Assembly (NCBI GenBank): GCA_002408485.1
Contig: DHSP01000079.1
Location: 6,468 to 20,239, forward strand
From: Proteiniphilum sp. UBA5283
GTDB lineage: Bacteria > Bacteroidota > Bacteroidia > Bacteroidales > Dysgonomonadaceae
Length of the DNA: 13,772 nucleotides
Reading direction: 5' to 3'
The position numbers and the translations under genes were made by a program. The notes below the pieces were generated by a model. That model saw only the letters and a program-made list of their open reading frames with translations. It ran no database searches and was not told the DNA's origin. Positions 7,900 through 13,289 of this stretch are shown here, piece by piece. Positions within the stretch are counted from its first letter, which is position 1, and every line of letters starts with the position of its first letter.

Positions 7900-7914
7900 T
7901 AGAACATAGTTCTA
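7900..7914. repeat. 15-nt palindrome TAGAAC-N3-GTTCTA at the CRP-family promoter
   Basis: This is a perfect 6-bp dyad with a 3-nt centre. It lies between the -7 box and the ATG at 7923, at the expected transcript start. This is the usual place for a repressing operator, so negative autoregulation is a reasonable inference. The sequence is unlike the E. coli CRP site (TGTGA-N6-TCACA). Confidence 0.45.
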
Positions 7915-7922
7915 CAGCACGT

Positions 7923-8624
7923 ATGCCAGGGAAGAAGAAAGAAGTAATTGATTTGTCCTCTAGCTTACCCGAAATCTGGAGGATGTTGACGGACGTTGAG
8001 CGAGATCAGCTGCGCAACAATGCGCGTATTGTCCATTTTAAAAAAAATGAACTGATCTATCTCGAAGACGAAACGCCGCAGGACTTGATGTGTCTGTTTA
8101 AAGGGAAGGTGAAGATTTTTAAAAGCGGCGTTGGCGGCAGATGTCAGATCATCAGAATCATCCGTCCGGTTCAGTATTTTGGGTACAGAGCTTATTTTGC
8201 CCGGGAACCGTATGTGACTGCTGCTTCGGCTTTTGAGTCGTGTACCGTGTGCATGATTCCCATGGAAACGATAGAGCAATTCCTGCGCAACAACGGCGAT
8301 CTTGCGCTGTTTTTTATCCAAATGCTTTCTGTGGATCTGGGTATTGCCGATCAGCGGGTGGTTAACCTTACTCAAAAGCATGTACGTGGCAGGCTGGCTG
8401 AATCGCTGATCTTTCTCAAGGAGAGCTACGGACTGGAAGAAGACGGAGCAACCATCAACATTTATCTCGCACGTGAAGACCTGGCCAACCTTTCAAACAT
8501 GACCACCTCCAATGCCATTCGCACCCTCTCTAACTTCGTGAATGAGCGTCTCATAACCATCGACGGCAGAAAAATAAAGATTATCGACGAGGAGCGGTTA
8601 CGAAAAATAAGCCGCATCGGGTAG
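7923..8624 (+). CDS. Crp/Fnr-family transcriptional regulator
   Basis: This 233-aa regulator has the standard two-part layout. A cyclic-nucleotide-binding-type beta-roll spans about residues 15-125 (KKNELIYLEDETPQDLMCLFKGKVKIFK is the start of the roll). A dimerisation helix follows (about 125-150), then a C-terminal winged helix with HTH at about 186-211 (DLANLSNMTTSNAIRTLSNF). The phosphate-binding cassette is degenerate: YFGYRAYFAREPYVTAASA (85-103) lacks the Glu and the Arg-Ser/Thr pair that hold cAMP in E. coli CRP. There is no N-terminal cysteine cluster of the FNR type; cysteines are at 57, 74, 107 and 110. The signal is therefore unknown. It is transcribed away from the DUF5686 gene and precedes the GH3 gene on the same strand, which has its own promoter-like box. 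Confidence 0.88.
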   Translation: MPGKKKEVIDLSSSLPEIWRMLTDVERDQLRNNARIVHFKKNELIYLEDETPQDLMCLFKGKVKIFKSGVGGRCQIIRIIRPVQYFGYRAYFAREPYVTAASAFESCTVCMIPMETIEQFLRNNGDLALFFIQMLSVDLGIADQRVVNLTQKHVRGRLAESLIFLKESYGLEEDGATINIYLAREDLANLSNMTTSNAIRTLSNFVNERLITIDGRKIKIIDEERLRKISRIG

Positions 8625-8635
8625 CTGTTTTTATC

Positions 8636-8664
8636 GAAAATTGTGATTTTATTTTTCAATTTTC
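8636..8664. repeat. 8-bp inverted repeat between the CRP-family and GH3 genes
   Basis: GAAAATTG (8636-8643) and CAATTTTC (8657-8664) are perfect inverted arms separated by 13 nt. They lie just after the CRP-family stop, and the right arm falls in the -33 region of the GH3 promoter. It could be a weak hairpin or a regulator site. The AT-rich background makes chance a real possibility. Confidence 0.3.
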
Positions 8665-8677
8665 AGAAACTCCTGCA

Positions 8678-8685
8678 TACCTTTG
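8678..8685 (+). promoter_or_regulatory. Bacteroidetes -7 box (TACCTTTG) for the GH3 gene
   Basis: TACCTTTG matches TAnnTTTG and lies 24 nt upstream of the GH3 start codon. The -33 region is T-rich (TTCA at the 19-nt spacing) but not a match. Its position and consensus support a separate promoter for the GH3 gene. Confidence 0.5.
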
Positions 8686-8709
8686 TCCCCTACTATTCAT
8701 ACGCTGTAA

Positions 8710-10221
8710 ATGATTCGAAAAATAGCCCGTAATATACTTGCCTCCCATTACAGGCCGGTAGAAAAATTTGTAAAGGATCCGTTGGGGACACAACAAAAAA
8801 CATTAAACTACCTGTTGGAGCATGGACGAAAAACGCAGTATGGGATTGAAAACCATTTTGATAAGGTTGGAAATGAGAGTGATTTTCGCACACATGTTCC
8901 CGTAATAGCATATGAGGGTTTACGCCCCTGGCTCGATAAAATTCTGATCGAAAAACAGACGAACGTACTTTGGGATACTCCGGTGCGGTGGTTTGCCATG
9001 TCTTCGGGAACGACGGAAGACAAAAGCAAATATATCCCCGTGACCAGAGAGTCGTTATTCAACGGCCATTACCGGGCGGGTTACCATATGCTGGGGATGT
9101 ATGCCGTGCATTATCCCGACAGTTCCTTTATTTTAGGTAAAACGCTTGTGCTGGGAGGAAGTCAGCAGGTTAACCGTATAGGAAATGGCGTTTATACAGG
9201 AGATATCTCTGCGATATTGATGAAAAACCTGCCTGCACTGGTCAAGCGTAGAAGAACACCCGAAAGCATTGCGTTGCTTCCCGATTGGGAGGAGAAGTTG
9301 CGGAAACTGGCCGATTATGCGATCGACAGCGATATCCGCGCGATGGTGGGAGTACCCTCGTGGATGCTTGTCTTATTAAAAAAGATTGCGGAGGAAACCG
9401 GCAGGGATATTCCCGATATATGGCCGCACCTTGAAGTATTCTTTCATGGGGGGGTGAGTTTTCTTCCGTTTCAGGAACAATATAAAAAGCTGCTACCCAC
9501 CGAACGGATGCGTTACTGGGAAACCTACAATGCTTCCGAAGGTTTTTTCGGCGTGCAGTTTGCTCCTGAGTCAAAAGACCTGCTTCTGCTACTCGATAAT
9601 GAGATCTATTACGAATTTATTTCTTCCGGGGAATGGGATAAGGAACAGCCGGAGACTGTCCCCCTGGGCGGCGTGGAAACCGGAAAGCAGTACGCGGTGG
9701 TGATCAGCACAAGTGGCGGGTTGTGGCGTTACAAAATAGGCGATACCATTGAGTTCACCTCCACCGACCCCTACCTGTTTAAGTTGACCGGACGCACCCG
9801 ACAGTTTATCAATGCCTTTGGGGAAGAGCTGATTGTGGACAATGCCGACCGGGCCATCGACGAAGCTTGTCGCCGTACCCAGGCTAAAATCAACGAATAT
9901 ACCGTTGCGCCGGTTTATTTTGGAGATAAAAACAACGGTGCCCATGAATGGTTCGTCGAATTCGAAATTCCACCGAAAGACATAACCGTATTTACGACGG
10001 TGCTCGACGAGAGTCTCAAAAAGCTGAACTCCGACTACGAAGCAAAACGTTCCTACAATCTCTCCTTGGGGCTCCCCATTGTAAGGGTACTGGAAAAGGG
10101 GGTGTTCTATGACTGGATGAAATACAGGGAGAGAGCAGGTGGTCAGAATAAGGTGCCAAAGTTGTCGAATGATCGTAGATATGTAGAAAGTATATTGCAA
10201 TATATGGGCTCAAAATCCTAA
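8710..10221 (+). CDS. GH3-family adenylate-forming enzyme (GH3 auxin-responsive promoter family)
   Basis: This 503-aa cytosolic protein belongs to the GH3 branch of the adenylate-forming (ANL) enzymes. Plant GH3 proteins activate an acyl acid with ATP and join it to an amino acid. The P-loop-like motif SSGTTEDKSKYIP (98-110) is intact, as are YNASEGFFG (273-281), the glycine-rich GLWRYKIGD (337-345), and GRTRQFINAFGEEL (361-374), which form the usual adenylation core and hinge. A smaller C-terminal domain follows (about 385-503). No signal peptide is present. The substrate of bacterial homologues is, to my knowledge, not established, and nothing nearby names it: upstream is a CRP-like regulator and downstream is bamD. 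The start at 8710 follows a TACCTTTG box by 24 nt and gives the typical N-terminus with no extension. Confidence 0.9.
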   Translation: MIRKIARNILASHYRPVEKFVKDPLGTQQKTLNYLLEHGRKTQYGIENHFDKVGNESDFRTHVPVIAYEGLRPWLDKILIEKQTNVLWDTPVRWFAMSSGTTEDKSKYIPVTRESLFNGHYRAGYHMLGMYAVHYPDSSFILGKTLVLGGSQQVNRIGNGVYTGDISAILMKNLPALVKRRRTPESIALLPDWEEKLRKLADYAIDSDIRAMVGVPSWMLVLLKKIAEETGRDIPDIWPHLEVFFHGGVSFLPFQEQYKKLLPTERMRYWETYNASEGFFGVQFAPESKDLLLLLDNEIYYEFISSGEWDKEQPETVPLGGVETGKQYAVVISTSGGLWRYKIGDTIEFTSTDPYLFKLTGRTRQFINAFGEELIVDNADRAIDEACRRTQAKINEYTVAPVYFGDKNNGAHEWFVEFEIPPKDITVFTTVLDESLKKLNSDYEAKRSYNLSLGLPIVRVLEKGVFYDWMKYRERAGGQNKVPKLSNDRRYVESILQYMGSKS

Positions 10222-10269
10222 AATTGAATAAAAAGAGAAAACTCTGGCCGTAAAATGAGAAAGATTCTG

Positions 10270-10277
10270 TAAATTTG
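10270..10277 (+). promoter_or_regulatory. Bacteroidetes -7 box (TAAATTTG) for the bamD operon
   Basis: TAAATTTG matches TAnnTTTG in the 81-nt gap between the GH3 gene and bamD, 25 nt before the bamD ATG. No -33 TTTG is found at the usual distance. It would drive bamD, the omega-like gene and the DUF4293 gene. Confidence 0.5.
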
Positions 10278-10302
10278 CACGCTTAAACCGAGTTGTAACG
10301 AA

Positions 10303-11118
10303 ATGAGAATAAAACCTGTCTGTTTTTTGCTGCTCGCTTTGGTGCTGGTTTCCTGTAATGAGTACAACAAAATATTGAAAAGTACCGACAGAGACTTGAA
10401 ATACACCTATGCGAAAAAATATTTTGAAGAGGGAAAATACAATCGGTCCATAACACTCCTCGAAGAACTGGTGACCTTCATGAAGGGAACAGCCCAAGCG
10501 GAGGAATCTTTGTATTTGCTGGCTCAGAGCCATTACAATTCAAGAGATTATTACTCTGCCACGGAGGTGTTCACCACTTATTATAATACGTATCCAAAGG
10601 GGGAATATGCCGAGCCGGCATTGTTTTATTCTGCTTACGGCATGTATCTGGACTCGCCCGATGCCCGTCTGGATCAGTCCAAAACCTACCGTGCTATTGC
10701 AGAGTTTCAAAAATATATTGAACGTTACCCGCAGACCGAGAGAGGCGAACAAGCCAAAAATTACCTGTTTGAATTGCAGGAAAAGCTGGCTTATAAAGAG
10801 CTTCTGGCCGCTCAACTCTATCTCGACCTTGGAAATTATATGGGAAACAATTACGAGTCGGCTGTAATAACGGCTCGTGAAGCAATAAAAAGCTATCCCT
10901 ATTCGAAGTATCTGGAAGATTACCAGATCACCATTCTCAGGGCTCGTTATGAGTATGCTCAGCGAAGTACGCTGCTTACCCAGCCGGAACGTTATCGCAT
11001 GGTGCTTGACGAATATTTCAATTACACCAACACTTTCCCGGAGGGGAAGTATAGCGCCGAAGCAAAAGGGTATTACAAGGAAGCGCAGGGAAAAATAGAT
11101 GTGCTGCCCACAAATTGA
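10303..11118 (+). CDS. bamD: Outer-membrane protein assembly lipoprotein BamD
   Basis: BamD is the essential lipoprotein partner of BamA in the complex that inserts beta-barrel proteins into the outer membrane. This 271-aa copy has a lipoprotein signal (MRIKPVCFLLLALVLVSC) with lipobox L-V-S-C and the lipid-carrying Cys18. The mature part consists of tetratricopeptide-like helical repeats: KKYFEEGKYNRSITLLEELV at about 38-57, then a YLLAQSHYNSRDYYSATEVF unit at about 71-90, and further repeats around 122-150 and 168-195. The EYNKILKSTD segment right after the cysteine is typical of Bacteroidetes BamD. It is followed after 27 nt by the omega-like gene, so co-transcription is likely. A general YfgL/TPR lipoprotein is the alternative, but the position and the N-terminal motif favour BamD. 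Confidence 0.9.
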   Translation: MRIKPVCFLLLALVLVSCNEYNKILKSTDRDLKYTYAKKYFEEGKYNRSITLLEELVTFMKGTAQAEESLYLLAQSHYNSRDYYSATEVFTTYYNTYPKGEYAEPALFYSAYGMYLDSPDARLDQSKTYRAIAEFQKYIERYPQTERGEQAKNYLFELQEKLAYKELLAAQLYLDLGNYMGNNYESAVITAREAIKSYPYSKYLEDYQITILRARYEYAQRSTLLTQPERYRMVLDEYFNYTNTFPEGKYSAEAKGYYKEAQGKIDVLPTN

Positions 11119-11145
11119 ATAACTGAAAATAATTGATATAGTACA

Positions 11146-11478
11146 ATGGATTATAGAAAAATTGCTGCCAGCTCCAACACGGAAACACAGGATGTGATGA
11201 AATTAGCCGAACCTGTTGGAAATGTATACGAAATGGTACGGATTATCAGCAAACGTGCCAACCAGATGTCCCTGGAAATGAAACAGGATCTTGATGCCAA
11301 GCTGCAGGAGTTTGCCTCCTACAGCGACAATCTTGAAGAGGTATTTGAAAACCACGAACAGATTGAGATCTCCCGTTTCTTCGAGAAGCTTCCCAAGCCC
11401 TCCCTCCTGGCCATCGAAGAATGGAAAGAAGAGGAGATATATTATCGCAATCCTTCCAGGGAAAAAGAACTCTTCTGA
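11146..11478 (+). CDS. rpoZ: RNA polymerase omega / Rpb6-like subunit (Bacteroidetes type)
   Basis: This 110-aa soluble protein resembles the divergent omega family of Bacteroidetes. The conserved element is GNVYEMVRIISKRANQMS (25-42), equivalent to the omega/Rpb6 helix that clamps the beta-prime C-terminus. A charged helical part follows (45-75), then a tail with KLPKPSLLAIEEW. Omega helps assemble RNA polymerase and, in some bacteria, contributes to ppGpp binding. Whether this form does so cannot be told here. It sits between bamD (27 nt upstream) and the DUF4293 gene (4 nt downstream), an order I recall from other Bacteroidales. No Shine-Dalgarno sequence is seen before the ATG. Confidence 0.85.
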   Translation: MDYRKIAASSNTETQDVMKLAEPVGNVYEMVRIISKRANQMSLEMKQDLDAKLQEFASYSDNLEEVFENHEQIEISRFFEKLPKPSLLAIEEWKEEEIYYRNPSREKELF

Positions 11479-11482
11479 GATC

Positions 11483-11938
11483 ATGTTGCAACGGATTCAG
11501 ACGCTTTTTTTGCTGTTGGCGGCCGCAGCGATGCTTTTGGCATCGGTAACGCCATTGGCATTTTTTGTATATAATGGCGACAAGGTGGTTTTTGAAGCGA
11601 TGGGCATCTATCTGAACGACGTTCTCAATGATTCTACCTGGGGGTTGTTCGCGGTGAGCATGTCGAGTTCGATCTTGTCTCTGATCACGGTCTTCCTCTA
11701 TAAACAGAGGATGCTGCAGATTCGCCTGTCGATTTTCAACGTTGTGCTGATAGTCGGTTTTTACCTTTATTTTGGCTTTGTCTTTTACAAACTGTTTCCA
11801 GTGGAGACCCTGGTGTTTCAGAAGGTGGGTGTGGGCATTATTATGCCTGTGATCGCCCTCATACTTACAGTTCTTGCCATACGTAAAATAGGTGCCGACG
11901 AGGCTTTGATAAGATCTCTACATCGATTGAGAAAGTAA
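11483..11938 (+). CDS. DUF4293 four-helix membrane protein
   Basis: This 151-aa integral membrane protein has four predicted membrane segments (about residues 8-29, 52-73, 83-103 and 115-134) and a positively charged C-terminal tail, IGADEALIRSLHRLR. The starting MLQRIQTLFLLLA and this tail are what I recall of DUF4293 proteins from Bacteroidetes, whose function is unknown. I chose the ATG at 11483, 4 nt after the omega-like stop. The open frame upstream (from 11291) overlaps that gene in another frame and has a shadow-like composition rich in Arg, Ser and Pro. It is probably the last gene of the bamD operon, which ends at the hairpin beginning 22 nt later. Confidence 0.8.
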   Translation: MLQRIQTLFLLLAAAAMLLASVTPLAFFVYNGDKVVFEAMGIYLNDVLNDSTWGLFAVSMSSSILSLITVFLYKQRMLQIRLSIFNVVLIVGFYLYFGFVFYKLFPVETLVFQKVGVGIIMPVIALILTVLAIRKIGADEALIRSLHRLRK

Positions 11939-11959
11939 AAATAGTAGAAAATAAATAAC

Positions 11960-12003
11960 AAAAGCGGTGTTTTTCGTAAAGGAACACCGCTTTTGCTTTT
12001 TTT
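11960..12003. terminator. Intrinsic terminator shared by the convergent genes
   Basis: A 12-bp perfect stem, AAAAGCGGTGTT (11960-11971) pairing with AACACCGCTTTT (11983-11994), has an 11-nt loop and is followed by GCTTTTTTT on the plus strand. It ends the bamD - omega - DUF4293 operon. On the minus strand the stem carries its own T-run and is followed by a T-rich stretch (TGTTATTTATTTT). It begins 14 nt after the M48 protease stop, so it probably terminates both transcripts. Confidence 0.85.
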
Positions 12004-12007
12004 GTTC

Positions 12008-12922
12008 TCAGAAAGTCCACTCTTTAGATGTGTTGGCCTTTTTCGTTTCGACGGGTACGTCGGCTTTTATCTTGATAGGAGCTGTTGTCTGGTTCTGAAT
12101 GTTTGACCCTTTGTAGTATTGCATCACGTTTGGCATGATCTGTTCAATTTTTGCAATGCGCTTGCTGTCTGAGGGGTGTGTGCTGAGAAATTCGGGTACC
12201 TGCGCACCTGCCCCGCTCTGAGCCATCCTGGTCCAGAAAGAGACGGCCACCTGTGGGTTATATCCCGCAATAGCCATGATGATTAGTCCAATCTCATCCG
12301 CTTCATACTCTTGCTTGCGTGCATAAGGCATCATTACACCATACTGTGCGCCAAGACCAAAAACGGTTTGCCCCAACTGCTGTGCAACCTGAGAGTTGCC
12401 CAACAGCCCACCTGCAACGGCTCCTCCGTACTGAAGTGCTACTTGCTGGCTGAGTCTTTCTCCGGAGTGCTGGGCAATCACATGAGCAATTTCGTGGCCT
12501 ACAACCACCGCCAAAGCTTCTTCAGTCTGGGTGACCGGCAGCAATCCTGTGTAGATGACAACCTTGCCTCCCGGCATGGCGAAAGCATTGACACTGTTGT
12601 CTTTCACCAGATTGAATTCCCATGAAAAGTTTTCCAATTCCGATGCGTATCCGTTGTTGGTGTAAAAGGTTTTCACCGCATTGGCGATGCGAGAGCCGAC
12701 GCGACCAACCATCTGGGCATTCGCTGTACCCTTTTCCACGGGAGCCGTACGAATGAAATCCTGATACTGTTGCAAACTCAATGCGATGACCTCCTGATTC
12801 GACACAAGTTGCAATTGCTTTCTTCCCGTAAACGGAACACTTCCGCACGACGCGAGCAGGAGTGTCGTTAAAAGCAGCATAAACGGAGTTTTAGCCGCTT
12901 GAGTTGAATTTACTTTCTTCAT
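12008..12922 (-). CDS. M48-family metalloprotease, lipoprotein (BepA/Oma1-like)
   Basis: This 304-aa zinc protease has a lipoprotein signal ending LLLASC (lipid Cys26), so it is anchored on the periplasmic side of a membrane, probably the outer one. The catalytic HEIAH is at 143-147 in VVGHEIAHVIAQHSGER, and the third zinc ligand is Glu207 within EYEADEIG. Asn/Ala/Met-rich NAFAMPGGKVVIYTGL (112-127) precedes it, as in Loiter/BepA and Oma1-type proteases. STHPSDSKRI (247-256) supplies the family histidine (His249). Relatives in proteobacteria degrade misassembled outer-membrane proteins and act with the Bam complex. That role is inference here, but the gene lies near bamD. A low-complexity tail (270-304) lacks recognised features, and the C-terminal TPR domain of E. 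coli BepA is absent. Confidence 0.9.
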   Translation of the reverse strand: MKKVNSTQAAKTPFMLLLTTLLLASCGSVPFTGRKQLQLVSNQEVIALSLQQYQDFIRTAPVEKGTANAQMVGRVGSRIANAVKTFYTNNGYASELENFSWEFNLVKDNSVNAFAMPGGKVVIYTGLLPVTQTEEALAVVVGHEIAHVIAQHSGERLSQQVALQYGGAVAGGLLGNSQVAQQLGQTVFGLGAQYGVMMPYARKQEYEADEIGLIIMAIAGYNPQVAVSFWTRMAQSGAGAQVPEFLSTHPSDSKRIAKIEQIMPNVMQYYKGSNIQNQTTAPIKIKADVPVETKKANTSKEWTF

Positions 12923-13034
12923 AGACTTTTTTTATTTATGATCAATGTTCTTGTTATTTTTATCCAGCGTTTTCTGCTAATAATGTTTCCCGGGGATCTT
13001 CCAGAAACCATCTTGTCTTTTAAACAGTTTACTG

Positions 13035-13042
13035 CAAAAGTA
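13035..13042 (-). promoter_or_regulatory. Bacteroidetes -7 box (TACTTTTG) for the M48 protease gene
   Basis: On the minus strand this reads TACTTTTG, matching TAnnTTTG, about 112 nt upstream of the M48 start. The -33 region is an A-rich run rather than TTTG. If used, it gives a leader of about 105 nt. Confidence 0.4.
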
Positions 13043-13136
13043 GTTTAATTCCTGCATTTTTTTTTCTTTTTACACGGCTACTTCTTCAAACGGGTAACAT
13101 TTGTGGTTTTCTTCCCCGGAGGGTAGATTTGCCGAG

Positions 13137-13153
13137 CCGGTAGGATGTACCGG
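13137..13153. repeat. CCGGTA-N5-TACCGG dyad upstream of the parC promoter
   Basis: This is a perfect 6-bp inverted repeat with a GGATG spacer, ending 9 nt before the -33 TTTG of the parC promoter. It is GC-rich in an otherwise AT-rich spacer. The location suits an activator or repressor site. On neither strand is it followed by a T tract suited to termination. Confidence 0.45.
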
Positions 13154-13162
13154 AAAAAACTT

Positions 13163-13193
13163 TTTGTATTAACCCTCAAATTTCCTATCTTTG
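13163..13193 (+). promoter_or_regulatory. Complete Bacteroidetes promoter for parC (TTTG-N19-TATCTTTG)
   Basis: A -33 TTTG (13163-13166) and a -7 TATCTTTG (13186-13193) are separated by 19 nt, the spacing expected for the Bacteroidetes primary sigma factor. Both elements match exactly, making this the best promoter in the window. The transcript would start near 13198 and carry a leader of about 90 nt before the parC ATG. Confidence 0.75.
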
Positions 13194-13289
13194 AACGAAT
13201 TTTTATTAAACAGAAACATCCTATAGCAAGAAGTATACGACTTCGGTTTCCAAAGCCGTCGACGTAGCATTTGTATAGTAAATAGAAGT

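Larger units (their letters stand above)
12923..13289. other. 367-nt intergenic region between the M48 and parC genes
   Basis: This divergent spacer holds promoters in both directions: a minus-strand TACTTTTG box at 13035-13042, and a plus-strand TTTG-N19-TATCTTTG pair at 13163-13193. It also has a CCGGTA/TACCGG dyad at 13137-13153 and a roughly 90-nt parC leader with a weak imperfect hairpin around 13238-13261. The M48 leader would be about 105 nt and AT-rich. I see no small gene, tRNA or mobile element in it. Confidence 0.7.

Noticed and set aside
7923..8624. The CRP-like protein as an oxygen-sensing FNR.
   Set aside because: There is no N-terminal cysteine cluster for an iron-sulphur site.
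9589..10200. A 203-codon antisense frame inside the GH3 gene.
   Set aside because: The GH3 gene is strongly supported through this whole stretch, and the antisense product shows no family features.
13230..13265. Structured parC leader as a tRNA or tRNA-like element.
   Set aside because: There is no cloverleaf, no T-loop consensus and the stem is short and bulged.
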